DNA from: Abyssalbus ytuae
GTDB taxonomy: Bacteria > Bacteroidota > Bacteroidia > Flavobacteriales > Flavobacteriaceae
Assembly: GCF_022807975.1 (NCBI RefSeq)
Contig: NZ_CP094358.1
Span: 3,410,001-3,474,000 of the forward strand
Length of the DNA stretch: 64,000 nucleotides
Direction of reading: 5' to 3'
Position numbers and translations under genes: made by a program. The notes under the pieces are model-generated. The model was given only the letters and a program-made list of their open reading frames with translations. It did not search any database and was not told the origin of the DNA. Shown piece by piece: positions 50,323 to 59,584 of the stretch. Position 1 is the stretch's first letter. Each line of letters starts with the position of its first letter.

Positions 50323-52110
50323 TTAATTATTTTTAGTTTCGGATATCCACCTGTTGATTTTATCTTCAAGTAATTTTAAGGGAATACAACCGGATTCTAA
50401 AATTCTGTTGTGAAATTGTTTGATATCAAATTTATTACCCAGCTCTTTTTCGGCTTTGTTTCTCAGTTCAATAATTTTTAATTGTCCGACTTTGTATGAT
50501 AATGCTTGTCCGGGCCAGGACATATACCTTTCAATTTCTGCAATAATACTGGCTTCGGGTTCTGCCTCATGATCAAGTGAATATTGAATAGCCTGTTCAC
50601 GGGTCCAACCTTTGGTATGTATTCCGGTATCTACAACAAGCCTGATAGCCCGATGCATTTCGGCACTTAGCATACCAAAATATTGATAAGGGTCTTGATA
50701 CAAACCAAGTTCTTTGCCTAACGATTCACTGTAAAGAGCCCAACCTTCGCCATAAGCGCTGTACCAAAGAATTTTTCTAAAATCAGGTAAATCCTTGTTT
50801 TCCTGCTGAAGGGATATTTGATAATGGTGTCCCGGAATGGCTTCATGTAAAAATAAATCTTCATCGGCATATATGTTGTAACTTTTTACATCGGGTATCG
50901 GAACATAAAAAATACCCGGCCTTGTACCATCTAATGATCCCGGATTGTATTCGGCACTGGCTGAAGCTTCCCTGAATGCCTCAGTTCTTCTCACCTCAAA
51001 GCCTGTTTTCGGAACAAGGTCAAACAGTTTTTCCAAATTGGGTTTCATTTTTGCATGTATGGCGTTAAAATTGTCTATAACCTGTTGAGGATCATCAAAA
51101 GGCATGAGTTCTTTTTTATTTCGTACATATTCAAAAAATGATTTTAAATCACCCTTGTATCCTACCTGTTCCTTAATTTTTTCCATTTCTGCTTCCAATC
51201 TGGTGACTTCACTCAAACCTAAATTATGAATTTCGTCTGCCGTCATAGTGGTGGTGGTATATGTTTTTATTTGATGTGCATAAAATTGCTTTCCATCGGG
51301 GAAGGCCGATATTCCTGAGGTTTCCCGGCTGGCCGGTAAATATTCTTCTTTAAAAAATGTTTCCAGTTTTTTATAGGCAGGAATAATTTTTTCTGAAATT
51401 ATATGGGTATAAGTTTTGGTTAGTGAATCTTTTTCTTCTTCAGTAAAAGCTTCAGGAAAGTTTTTAACCGGGGTATAAAATAAATGATTTTCAGCAGGGC
51501 CTTTAGAAAAACTCTCTATTTGTGGAATTACTTTTACGGTGAGGGATTTGGGAAGTACGTATCCTTTTTCAATTCCCTTCTTCATATTTGCAATAGCAGT
51601 ATCACAAATTATTGCAAAAGCATTTAATCTTCCCAACCAGTTATTATAATCCTTTACTGTTTTAAAGGGTTGTGCACTGCTACCTCCTGCCAGTTGGCCA
51701 ATGGTTTGGGGTAAAGAAGAAAATTGATTGATGGGAATTAAATGCGTAGGATATTTGAAACCTTCTAAGTTAATATTGCAGTCCCACAGTAATACTTCGT
51801 AACTCATTTTATCATTGTCTGACAGTGAATCTTTATTATATTTAAGTATGGTAGTTTTGTAATTTGAGTAATAGTCTTTCGCTTTACTTAAATATTCTTG
51901 TGAGATATAATTGGGAAGTATATCATTATATCTGTTATCACCGGCAAAGGTTGCACTGAGCGGATTTAGTTTTAGTCCGTCTTCATAATACGATTTAAAT
52001 ACCTCAGAAATTGGGGGAAGTTGTTCTGTTAGTTTATTATTTTCCCCTTCTTTTTTACATGACTGGAAAATAAGAGCAAATAATACCAAAAGCACAATGG
52101 TTTTTTTCAT
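50323..52110 (-). CDS. DUF885 family lipoprotein, putative metallopeptidase
   Basis: A 595-residue lipoprotein (LIFQSC lipobox). The DUF885 fold is helical and related to M32-like peptidases; the family motif LHEAIPGHHYQ (HExxxxHH-like, about residue 427) could bind zinc, followed by GEGWALYSESLGKELG. Others: DGKQFYAHQIKTYTTTTMTADEIH, LIPINQFSSLPQ. Substrate unknown; periplasmic peptide degradation is likely. Confidence 0.88.
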   Translation of the reverse strand: MKKTIVLLVLFALIFQSCKKEGENNKLTEQLPPISEVFKSYYEDGLKLNPLSATFAGDNRYNDILPNYISQEYLSKAKDYYSNYKTTILKYNKDSLSDNDKMSYEVLLWDCNINLEGFKYPTHLIPINQFSSLPQTIGQLAGGSSAQPFKTVKDYNNWLGRLNAFAIICDTAIANMKKGIEKGYVLPKSLTVKVIPQIESFSKGPAENHLFYTPVKNFPEAFTEEEKDSLTKTYTHIISEKIIPAYKKLETFFKEEYLPASRETSGISAFPDGKQFYAHQIKTYTTTTMTADEIHNLGLSEVTRLEAEMEKIKEQVGYKGDLKSFFEYVRNKKELMPFDDPQQVIDNFNAIHAKMKPNLEKLFDLVPKTGFEVRRTEAFREASASAEYNPGSLDGTRPGIFYVPIPDVKSYNIYADEDLFLHEAIPGHHYQISLQQENKDLPDFRKILWYSAYGEGWALYSESLGKELGLYQDPYQYFGMLSAEMHRAIRLVVDTGIHTKGWTREQAIQYSLDHEAEPEASIIAEIERYMSWPGQALSYKVGQLKIIELRNKAEKELGNKFDIKQFHNRILESGCIPLKLLEDKINRWISETKNN

Positions 52111-52138
52111 AGTATTAGGGTTTTAATTTATAGTTAAT

Positions 52139-52534
52139 TTATTTTTTTATATGTACGTACTCCAGTTTTCTAAATCTTATAGCCTTCCAGGAGTCATTGA
52201 TTATAACCGATTTTGTTGTCTCAAAACATTTATTGGAAAGAGGTTTCCAGTTATAACTATCGTTTAGGTCTGTCCGGGAAGAATCAATTGGATAAGCAAT
52301 CCATAAAAGGGCATCGTCTTTTAATTTTGGAATTAGGGTTTGCATTTGATCTTCAAATTCATGTATGGTAGTAAAAAAGGCTAAAGCAAACTCTATTTTT
52401 GTTACCTGCACCAGGGATTCATAAATTTCGATGTTTTGTAAAGAGTTAAGATCTTTATCAAACCCCTCAGGTTCGTTAAGAATAACAATTTCTTTTAGAT
52501 CTTTGAGTTTTAATTTTTCAAAAACAGTTTTCAT
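52139..52534 (-). CDS. hypothetical protein, DUF3052-like
   Basis: A 131-residue cytoplasmic protein with alpha/beta character (LKEIVILNEPEGFDKDL; DALLWIAYPIDSS; WKAIRFRKLEYV). The pattern of a nucleotide-like IVILNxP start and LWIAYPxxSS centre resembles the DUF3052 group, a tentative assignment. The ATG overlaps (ATGA) the end of a decayed RMD1-like frame upstream, which suggests it was once the second gene of a pair. Confidence 0.65.
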   Translation of the reverse strand: MKTVFEKLKLKDLKEIVILNEPEGFDKDLNSLQNIEIYESLVQVTKIEFALAFFTTIHEFEDQMQTLIPKLKDDALLWIAYPIDSSRTDLNDSYNWKPLSNKCFETTKSVIINDSWKAIRFRKLEYVHIKK

Positions 52535-52702
52535 TGTAAAAGCTTGGTAATGAATAAGTCAAATACTTCTACTAAGATAAGAATAATGATGATCCGCTCC
52601 AATATATTGTTTTGCCTGTGTTGCATTATATCTTTAAAAAGCTCGGGATTTTCCTATGCAATTTCCAATCTTTCATGTATGGGATTAGATAGAGGTCCGG
52701 TA
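52531..52702 (-). pseudogene. decayed C-terminus of an RMD1/DUF155-like protein
   Basis: The minus strand reads GPLSNPIHERLEIA, an in-frame TAG (52654-52656), then ENPELFKDIMQHRQNNILER followed by IIIILILVEVFDLFITKLLQ and a stop. The ending with a charged helix, R/N-x-LExIIIxLIxxEV and a membrane anchor is that of the RMD1/DUF155 family. Upstream of 52702 the frame has more stops and nothing further is recognisable, so the rest of the gene is lost. The remaining stretch up to 52933 shows no gene. Confidence 0.6.
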
Positions 52703-52933
52703 AATCAAACATTTTTTCAGATCCTGGTCAGGTTTATAAGGTATTAGATTAAAGGCCTCCATTTTTAAAGTATTAACTTAAAAAAGCTTACTACGCCGTA
52801 TTTAAACGCATAGACATAAGCGTAAAAGCTCATTCCTGTTGGAGAACAGAATAGAGGTACTATAATTTTTTTATTCTTTAATATCAATGTCTTGTGCAAT
52901 TGAAAGGCAGAAACTTTATACATAAAATAAATT

Positions 52934-53581
52934 TTATTTACTTAGCAAGTTTACAACCTTCCTGGATAGGTCTTTTTTAAAACTTTCTGCAAGATATTTG
53001 TTTTCTATAGCTGATATTAAAGTATGGGAAGCAGTATCTTTATACAGGTAATTAAATACTTTTTGTAAAGTTAAATTTGAGGTTCCTCTTTCCAAGACGA
53101 TTACTTCATTGCCTATTGAAACATTTCCTTCTATCAATACTCTTACATAAGCTCCGGGTAAAGCGAGGGAAATAAAATCTTTTAGTACTTTTTGAGTATT
53201 AAATTTTATCCCGAGTTTGTAACAGGGTTCCCTGGGCTGGCTTATTTGAACTACTGCATCACCTATTTTGAGAACATCCCCGATGTTAATTTGTGTTTCA
53301 TCAAAGCCTTCAATGGTAATATTTTCGCCAAACATACCCCAGTTCCAATTCAAATCCGGATATAATTGTTTCCAGTATCCGTATTTATCGGCAGAAAATA
53401 AATAGCAAGCTTTGTCAGCCCCTCCGTGATACTTACGGTCTATTACGTTATCATCTTTTACATCGTCTTTACCTAAAAATATAGGTGAGGATGTTGGATT
53501 TTTAAAAATACCTGTAATAATTTCTTTATTCTTCCACTTAATTTTAACGGGCCGGGCAATATTGGTAGAGACAACTTTCAT
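52934..53581 (-). CDS. MOSC domain protein (YiiM-like)
   Basis: A 215-residue protein with the MOSC fold. The conserved cysteine is in SQPREPCYKLG, with DRKYHGGADKACYLFSADKY, NWGMFGENITIEGFDE and IGDVLKIGDAVVQIS. MOSC proteins transfer sulfur to the molybdenum cofactor or reduce N-hydroxylated compounds (YiiM). No molybdoenzyme gene is near. The C-terminal extension (LQKVFNYLYKDTASHTLISAIENKYLAESFKKDL) is typical of YiiM. Confidence 0.9.
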   Translation of the reverse strand: MKVVSTNIARPVKIKWKNKEIITGIFKNPTSSPIFLGKDDVKDDNVIDRKYHGGADKACYLFSADKYGYWKQLYPDLNWNWGMFGENITIEGFDETQINIGDVLKIGDAVVQISQPREPCYKLGIKFNTQKVLKDFISLALPGAYVRVLIEGNVSIGNEVIVLERGTSNLTLQKVFNYLYKDTASHTLISAIENKYLAESFKKDLSRKVVNLLSK

Positions 53582-53676
53582 TATTTAATGATTGAAATGG
53601 TTGAAGTTAACTATATTCAAATTTAGGATAATAAATTAAGTATTGCTCAGCAACTCCTAAATAAATATCTATCCCT

Positions 53677-53684
53677 TATCTTTG
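53677..53684 (+). promoter_or_regulatory. -7 element of the cyclophilin-FKBP gene
   Basis: TATCTTTG fits TAnnTTTG exactly, 23 bp before the ATG. Confidence 0.4.
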
Positions 53685-53707
53685 TACTTTAATTTAAAAA
53701 ATAAAAC

Positions 53708-54640
53708 ATGCAAGACGGTATTTATGCAAAGTTTAATACAAGTAAAGGAGAAATTTTAGTTAAACTTACACAAGATAAAACTCCGGGAACAGTAGGGAAT
53801 TTTGTTGCCCTGGCCGAGGGGAAAATGGAAAATGATGCAAAACCTCAGGGGCAACCTTATTACGATGGGTTGACATTTCACAGGGTAATACCTGATTTTA
53901 TGATTCAGGGCGGGTGTCCTAATGGAAATGGAATGGGAGGCCCAGGTTACCAGTTTGATGATGAATTTCATCCGGAATTAAAACACAATGGTCCGGGAGT
54001 ATTATCAATGGCTAATGCAGGCCCCGGAACAAACGGAAGCCAGTTTTTTATTACCCATGTAGAAACTGCGTGGTTAGATGGAAAGCATACTGTTTTTGGT
54101 TTTGTAGAGCACGGGCAGGAAGTTGTTGATAATATTGAACAAGGTGATAAAATTGAAAGTATAGAAATTATACGTGTGGGAGAGGAAGCTGAAAAGTGGA
54201 ATGCCGTAGAAGCTTTCAGGACTTTTGAAGGTGAGAGAGAAAAAAGAATAGAGGAAGAAAAAAGAAGAGCTGAGGAAGAAATTCAAAAACTCTCGGAAGG
54301 TTTTGATAAAACCGATAGCGGATTAAGATATAAGATCATAAATAAAGGTTCAGGTAAAAAAGCTGAAAAAGGTAAAACGGTATCCGTTCATTATAAAGGA
54401 CAGTTAACCAACGGGATGGTGTTTGATTCTTCTTATAAAAGAAATCAGCCCATAGAGTTTTCACTGGGTACGGGCCAGGTAATACCAGGATGGGATGAGG
54501 GAATACAGTTGTTGAATGTTGGTGATAAAGCAAGATTTGTTATTCCTTCTCAACTGGCGTATGGCAGTAGAGGAGCAGGGGGAGTAATTCCGCCGGATGC
54601 AACGTTGATTTTTGATGTTGAACTAGTAGCGGTAAAATAA
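53708..54640 (+). CDS. cyclophilin-FKBP fusion peptidyl-prolyl isomerase
   Basis: A 310-residue protein with two different prolyl isomerase folds. Residues 1-155 are a cyclophilin ([40 protein letters not shown]). A charged helical linker (about 165-195, [23 protein letters not shown]) leads to an FKBP domain, residues 205-310 ([67 protein letters not shown]). No signal peptide, so cytoplasmic. The residues lining both active sites are present. Dual-domain PPIases of this type are known from a few organisms (FCBP/CFBP) including some Bacteroidota. Confidence 0.93.
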   Translation: MQDGIYAKFNTSKGEILVKLTQDKTPGTVGNFVALAEGKMENDAKPQGQPYYDGLTFHRVIPDFMIQGGCPNGNGMGGPGYQFDDEFHPELKHNGPGVLSMANAGPGTNGSQFFITHVETAWLDGKHTVFGFVEHGQEVVDNIEQGDKIESIEIIRVGEEAEKWNAVEAFRTFEGEREKRIEEEKRRAEEEIQKLSEGFDKTDSGLRYKIINKGSGKKAEKGKTVSVHYKGQLTNGMVFDSSYKRNQPIEFSLGTGQVIPGWDEGIQLLNVGDKARFVIPSQLAYGSRGAGGVIPPDATLIFDVELVAVK

Positions 54641-54661
54641 AAAAGCTGAAAACTTAATAGA

Positions 54662-54692
54662 AAAAAATCTTCGTCTATCGAAGATTTTTTTA
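54662..54692 (+). terminator. terminator of the PPIase gene
   Basis: AAAAAATCTTCG and CGAAGATTTTTTT form a 12-bp stem followed by T residues. Confidence 0.85.
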
Positions 54693-54771
54693 TTTACACC
54701 TTTTAAGTATTTGTTTTATGGAAAGAATATTAACTTTACTTTTAAAAGTTTATTAGTAAGTTAGTTTTATT

Positions 54772-55311
54772 ATGACCAGCGAAGAAATAGAAAAATTAAA
54801 GTATCCTATCGGAAAATTTGATTGTCCGCTTGAGGTTTCCCCTCAAAAAATTATGGATTGTATATCTATTTTAGAACATTTTCCGGATAGATTAAAAAAT
54901 CTTGTAGAAAAATTTAATGATGCCAGGTTAGATACGGCATACAGGCCCGGAGGATGGACTGTCCGGCAGGTAATTCATCACCTTTCTGATAGTCATCTGA
55001 ATGCTTATATACGATTTAAATGGACATTGACTGAGGAAACTCCCGCAATAAAGGCATATTATGAAGATAAGTGGGCAAAACTACCGGATTATACGGCTCC
55101 CATAGATATTTCATTAAATATGTTAGATGCCTTGCATAAAAAATGGACATTGTTGTTGAAAAGTCTTGATTTTCAGAGTTTAAACAAAATCTATATTCAT
55201 CCGGAAAGTGGAGAGAATATATTAAAAAACGTGGTAGGCATGTATGCATGGCATAGTAATCATCATTTTGCTCATATCCAAAATTTGGCAAAAAGAGAAG
55301 GATGGGTTTAA
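54772..55311 (+). CDS. DinB/YfiT-like metal-dependent hydrolase family protein
   Basis: A 179-residue helical-bundle protein. The probable metal ligands are histidines in WTVRQVIHHLSDSHLNAYIRFK and YAWHSNHHFAHIQNL, the usual three-histidine arrangement of the DinB-like superfamily. The N-terminal LKYPIGKFDCP is typical of the YfiT/BstA group (bacillithiol transferase-like). Bacillithiol or a similar thiol is a likely substrate, by family. Confidence 0.88.
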   Translation: MTSEEIEKLKYPIGKFDCPLEVSPQKIMDCISILEHFPDRLKNLVEKFNDARLDTAYRPGGWTVRQVIHHLSDSHLNAYIRFKWTLTEETPAIKAYYEDKWAKLPDYTAPIDISLNMLDALHKKWTLLLKSLDFQSLNKIYIHPESGENILKNVVGMYAWHSNHHFAHIQNLAKREGWV

Positions 55312-55337
55312 AAGGAAGCAACAAATTGACCTATTTT

Positions 55338-55367
55338 AAAAAGCCGGAATTACATCCGGCTTTTTTT
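55338..55367. terminator. bidirectional terminator between convergent genes
   Basis: AAAAAGCCGGA and TCCGGCTTTTT pair exactly with a short loop, and T/A runs flank both sides. Confidence 0.85.
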
Positions 55368-55378
55368 GTCAGGCTATA

Positions 55379-56080
55379 TTAAAAGTAGTAAGAAAGACCA
55401 AAATAAATAGAGGAGAAGTCTAAACTGGCAATAAAACCATCGGATTTATCATCATAATCATTATCATTATTAAGATTATTTTTATAAGTAGTTTTATTAT
55501 AACCAAATCTTCCCACGGTACTTTCCAGTGCAAATTTGTTGCTTAGAAAAAATGTAATACCTGGTTTAATTCCAACAAAGAAGTTATTTCGTTGATCAGA
55601 ACTCATGTATTCAGAATCATCGGAGCTGTTTTTATCTTCATACTTGGATTTGGTGTAATTAAAATCTCCTCTGATAAATACCAAAAAATTATTTTTTATA
55701 TCGAAGGATTTTTTAAAATAAGGATTAACAGAATAAGATTTTCTGAAATTATCACTCCTTCTAATAAGAGTGTCCTGGCTGAAAGATTTGCTTTCGTTTT
55801 CGTAATAAGAATATCCGATACTCACACCAGCAAGCCAGTTTTTTGAAAATGAATAGCCTATAGAAGGGGCAAGAGAGAAATCATAGCCTTTACCTTCAAC
55901 TTTATAAGCGATGTCATAGCTTTCTCTATCTACTTTAGTGGAATTGAAAGAAAACATACCTCCTACTACCCACGTGCCTGGAGGTATGTATTTTTTTTCA
56001 TCTTCTTCAGTTATTGTTTCCTGAGCGCTTACTACTTTAAATAGCAATAAAATAACTGCAAATAATAATTCTTTTTTCAT
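55379..56080 (-). CDS. outer membrane beta-barrel protein
   Basis: A 233-residue exported protein with a signal peptide (LLFAVILLLFKVVSAQ). The mature part alternates hydrophobic residues with glycine and aromatic residues in strands (WVVGGMFSFNSTKV, LAPSIGYSFSKNWLAGVSIGYSYY, FFVGIKPGITFFLSNKFALEST) and ends in a terminal strand SSIYFGLSYYF with an aromatic last residue, as in OmpW/OmpX-like barrels. Eight strands are likely. Function not known. Confidence 0.87.
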   Translation of the reverse strand: MKKELLFAVILLLFKVVSAQETITEEDEKKYIPPGTWVVGGMFSFNSTKVDRESYDIAYKVEGKGYDFSLAPSIGYSFSKNWLAGVSIGYSYYENESKSFSQDTLIRRSDNFRKSYSVNPYFKKSFDIKNNFLVFIRGDFNYTKSKYEDKNSSDDSEYMSSDQRNNFFVGIKPGITFFLSNKFALESTVGRFGYNKTTYKNNLNNDNDYDDKSDGFIASLDFSSIYFGLSYYF

Positions 56081-56183
56081 AATGTATAGATTTAATGTTA
56101 TGACTCAACGGTTCACAAACATTATTCCATGCCAAAAATGAAAATGCTAATTGTTAGTAAACGAAATATTAAATTTATTAAAA

Positions 56184-56213
56184 AAAAAAGCGGCTTTTAA
56201 AAGCCGCTTTTTT
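56184..56213 (-). terminator. terminator of the gene at 56230
   Basis: AAAAGCGGCTTTT and AAAAGCCGCTTTT form a perfect palindrome with runs of T on the minus strand, 17 bp after the stop codon of the upstream gene. Confidence 0.8.
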
Positions 56214-56229
56214 ATATTATCAAACCGCA

Positions 56230-57069
56230 TTACTTACAATTTTGATATTGAAGTAAAGCTTTGTTAAGTATTTCTATAGTTTTATTCATATAAAACAATT
56301 TGGTTTGTTTTAAATTTTCATTGTATAAAACATCATTACTTCTTATATATGAATTGTTGTCAGACAAGTTCACATTAGTACAATTGTAGTTGTCAAATAA
56401 ATTACTCAATGCCCTTTCTAGGTTTTGTATGGCTGCTTCGCTACTAGCTTTGAGCTTTAATTGGTTTTGAAGTTCAATTTCTCTCTCCTGAACCATTTGT
56501 TGCTTTAGTTCTTCCTGTTTACGTATTTGCTCTTCTAATTTTTTTTGTTCTTCTAAGAGTTTTTGTCTTTGCTGTTCAAGGGTTAATTGTTGTTGTTGTA
56601 TGGACTGCGTTTCTTCACTAATAACATTATCATTTTCAACCGAAGCAGATATTTCAGATATATCGGTAGTAATTTCATCTGAAGAATAAGTAGAAGAAAA
56701 ACCGGATTCATTACAGAATGATATTTCATCAATCAGGGTTCTTGCATCTTCCAAAGCTTTTTTACAATAAAACCTTCCGGTCTCCCATTTATCCGGGCTA
56801 ACAGCATTTTTAGAATTTTGTATACCTTCAAATGCTGCATTACTGGCTTTTTTACAATTACAGCCCTGTAAGGCTTCATCCGTTTCATTAAAAGCTTCCA
56901 GGGCTCTTTCAGCATAATACATTTGATGATCAAAATTATCAGCTTTTAAAGCTTTCTGAATATGTAACAAGGCATATGAAGCTTTGGAATAAGCTTTGTC
57001 ACACAAAGAATTTTGAGCTTGTAAGGTAAAAATACTGAATAAAGATAGAAGTAATACAATTCTTTTCAT
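56230..57069 (-). CDS. secreted coiled-coil protein of unknown function
   Basis: About 279 residues from the ATG at 57069 (MKRIVLLLSLFSIFTLQAQN, a signal peptide). The first half is helical and contains four cysteines (LCDKAY, GCNCKKAS, FYCKKALEDA), resembling TPR-like helical hairpins with AxxxAxxAL spacing. The middle is a Q/E-rich coiled coil (QQQQLTLEQQRQKLLEEQKKLEEQIRKQEELKQQ), and the end is another helix. Probably periplasmic. Not recognised. Confidence 0.75.
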   Translation of the reverse strand: MKRIVLLLSLFSIFTLQAQNSLCDKAYSKASYALLHIQKALKADNFDHQMYYAERALEAFNETDEALQGCNCKKASNAAFEGIQNSKNAVSPDKWETGRFYCKKALEDARTLIDEISFCNESGFSSTYSSDEITTDISEISASVENDNVISEETQSIQQQQLTLEQQRQKLLEEQKKLEEQIRKQEELKQQMVQEREIELQNQLKLKASSEAAIQNLERALSNLFDNYNCTNVNLSDNNSYIRSNDVLYNENLKQTKLFYMNKTIEILNKALLQYQNCK

Positions 57070-57208
57070 AAGCATAAGATTTTTAATCTGAAAAATAGGG
57101 GCATGCAAAATACGAATTTTTAAACAAGTTGCAAATTTACAAGTTCCATGCCAATATTTTATTCTTAAACCTTAACTCTGTATATTTATTGTATAATATG
57201 AACTGAAA

Positions 57209-58090
57209 ATGAAAAAAATTAAAACTTCAAATTATCGGGTAGACGATAAAATTATATTATCTGAATTTAATGCCCATGACGATTTAGACGCGTCGGAAAA
57301 AGAATTAGAAGAGGAACTGGAAGAGGTAAGGGAGAAATTAGGTAAATTTCAGGATGTGATGTATGCACATGGAAAGTATGGTGTTTTGGTATGCTTGCAA
57401 GGAATGGATACGGCCGGTAAAGATAGTTTAATACGGGAAGTCTTTAAAGATTTTAATACAAGGGGAATTGTTGTACACAGTTTTAAAGTCCCCACTGAAC
57501 TGGAGAGAAAGCATGATTATCTCTGGAGGCATTATATTGCCTTGCCGCCTAAAGGAAAGTTTGGGGTTTTTAACAGGACTCATTATGAAAATGTACTTGT
57601 AACCCGTGTACATCCGGAATATATACTGGCAGAAGATATTCCGGGAATAGCATCAGTTAGTGATGTTAATGAAGCATTTTGGAAAAAAAGGTTCGAACAA
57701 ATCAACAATTTTGAAAAGCACATTGCAGAAAATGGAACTATAATTTTTAAGTTTTTTTTGCACCTATCAAAACATGAACAGCGCAATAGGTTATTAAGGC
57801 GAATAGAATTGAAAGAAAAAAACTGGAAGTTTTCTCCGGGGGATCTTAAAGAAAGGGAACTTTGGGGAAAATATCAGGAATGTTACGAAGATGCCATAAA
57901 TAAAACATCTACTCCGTATGCCCCCTGGTATATAATACCTGCCGATAACAAAGATGCTGCCCGGGTGATTGTAGCTGATATTTTGTATGATGAGTTAAAA
58001 AAATACAAAGATATAGATGAACCCGAGTTGGATGAAAAAATAAAAGCTAACTTAGCTGAATATAAAAGACAGCTGGAAGCTGAAAATTAA
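57209..58090 (+). CDS. polyphosphate kinase 2 family protein
   Basis: A 293-residue P-loop kinase: Walker A GMDTAGKDSLIREV (about 71-84), lid VVHSFKVPTELERKHDYLWRHY and Walker B region GVFNRTHYENVLVTRVHPE. PPK2 enzymes use polyphosphate to phosphorylate nucleotides. The single-domain length and PTELERKHDYLWR are found in class I or III enzymes; whether NMP or NDP is preferred cannot be told. It lies 31 bp before the M28 peptidase gene, with which it may be cotranscribed. Confidence 0.92.
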   Translation: MKKIKTSNYRVDDKIILSEFNAHDDLDASEKELEEELEEVREKLGKFQDVMYAHGKYGVLVCLQGMDTAGKDSLIREVFKDFNTRGIVVHSFKVPTELERKHDYLWRHYIALPPKGKFGVFNRTHYENVLVTRVHPEYILAEDIPGIASVSDVNEAFWKKRFEQINNFEKHIAENGTIIFKFFLHLSKHEQRNRLLRRIELKEKNWKFSPGDLKERELWGKYQECYEDAINKTSTPYAPWYIIPADNKDAARVIVADILYDELKKYKDIDEPELDEKIKANLAEYKRQLEAEN

Positions 58091-58121
58091 AACGAAATTT
58101 TTGTTTTAAAAAGAATTAAAG

Positions 58122-59522
58122 ATGAAAAAACTACTTGTCCTTTTACTACTATTTACAGTCACTTTTACTTATTCTCAAAATGATGATGATAAGCTTCAGT
58201 TAGAAAAAATTTACAAGACTTCGCTCACAAATGGTAAAAGCTATGAATGGTTAGATTATTTAAGTAACCAGATTGGCGGCAGGCTTTCAGGGTCTTACAA
58301 TGCTGAAAAAGCTGTACAATACACCAAATCGCAATTAGATTCATTAGGGCTAGACAGGGTTTGGTTACAGCCTGTAATGGTTCCCAAGTGGGTTAGGGGC
58401 ATAAAGGAATATGCGTATATAGAATCTTCCCCAGGAAAAACAAATCAGGTAAACATATGTGCCCTGGGTGGCTCGGTAGCTACCCCTGAGGGTGGATTAA
58501 AAGCTGAAGTGATAGAAGTAAAAGGCATAGACGATCTGGCTACTATCGGAAAAGAAAAAATAGAGGGAAAAATAGTATTTTATAACAGGCCGATGCAACC
58601 GGAGCTTATACATACCTTTGAAGCTTATGGTAATTGTGTTGACCAACGTTATGCAGGTGCTATGGAAGCTGCTAAATACGGAGCTGTGGGAGTTATTGTT
58701 AGATCCATGAATTTACGGTTGGATGATTTACCCCATACAGGTTCCATGAGCTATGGCGAAACTCCTGAAAATAAGAGAATCCCGGCAGCAGCTATAAGTA
58801 CAAACGATGCAGAATTACTAAGCGGAATGCTGGCACTGGATAAATCTTTGAAATTTTATTTTAGCCAAAAGTGTAAAGTATATCCCGATGTACAATCGTA
58901 TAATGTAATTGGTGAAATAAAGGGGAATGAATATCCGAATGAAATTATAACAGTAGGAGGACATTTGGATTCCTGGGATTTAGGTGACGGATCTCATGAT
59001 GACGGAGCCGGTTGCGTACAAAGTATGGATGTTTTACGCCTATTAAAAGAAACAGGTTATAAACCGAAAAGAACTATACGGGTAGTGTTGTTTATGAATG
59101 AAGAAAACGGACTTAGAGGGGGTAAGAAATATGCTGAAGAGGCCAAAGGTAAAGGAGAAAATCATGTATTTGCTTTAGAAAGTGATAGTGGGGGCTTTAC
59201 TCCGCGAGGATTCTCATTTGATTGTGATGAGGCTAATTTTAATAAAATATTACAATGGAAATCTCTTTTTGAACCTTACCTGATACACTATTTTGAAAAA
59301 GGATATTCCGGGGCAGATATAGGCCCTTTAAAAGATACCGGTTTGGTATTAGCAGGTTTACGACCCGACTCACAACGTTATTTTGATCACCATCATGCTT
59401 CTAATGATACCTTTGAACATGTTAACAAAAGGGAATTAGAACTTGGAGCTGCTACCATGGCTTCATTGGTTTATTTAATTGATAAGTATGGTACCCTTTT
59501 GCCAAAAAAGGTGAAAGGATAA
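58122..59522 (+). CDS. M28 family metallopeptidase
   Basis: A 466-residue exported aminopeptidase (signal LLVLLLLFTVTFTYSQ). The di-zinc site is visible: GGHLDSWDLGDG (H, D), DDGAGC (D), NEENGLRGGK (catalytic E pair), ALESDSGG (D) and FDHHHASNDTFEHV (H). A PA-like insert domain lies between about residues 130 and 250. Resembles carboxypeptidase Q (plasma glutamate carboxypeptidase) in length and layout. Confidence 0.93.
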   Translation: MKKLLVLLLLFTVTFTYSQNDDDKLQLEKIYKTSLTNGKSYEWLDYLSNQIGGRLSGSYNAEKAVQYTKSQLDSLGLDRVWLQPVMVPKWVRGIKEYAYIESSPGKTNQVNICALGGSVATPEGGLKAEVIEVKGIDDLATIGKEKIEGKIVFYNRPMQPELIHTFEAYGNCVDQRYAGAMEAAKYGAVGVIVRSMNLRLDDLPHTGSMSYGETPENKRIPAAAISTNDAELLSGMLALDKSLKFYFSQKCKVYPDVQSYNVIGEIKGNEYPNEIITVGGHLDSWDLGDGSHDDGAGCVQSMDVLRLLKETGYKPKRTIRVVLFMNEENGLRGGKKYAEEAKGKGENHVFALESDSGGFTPRGFSFDCDEANFNKILQWKSLFEPYLIHYFEKGYSGADIGPLKDTGLVLAGLRPDSQRYFDHHHASNDTFEHVNKRELELGAATMASLVYLIDKYGTLLPKKVKG

Positions 59523-59532
59523 AGCAAGAATT

Positions 59533-59567
59533 AAAAAACCTCTGTTAAATTTTAACAGAGGTTTTTT
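59533..59567. terminator. bidirectional terminator between M28 and DUF2167 genes
   Basis: AAAAAACCTCTGTTAAA and TTTAACAGAGGTTTTTT form a near-perfect palindrome of 17-bp arms. Confidence 0.88.
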
Positions 59568-59584
59568 CTATATGTATAAAAGTA

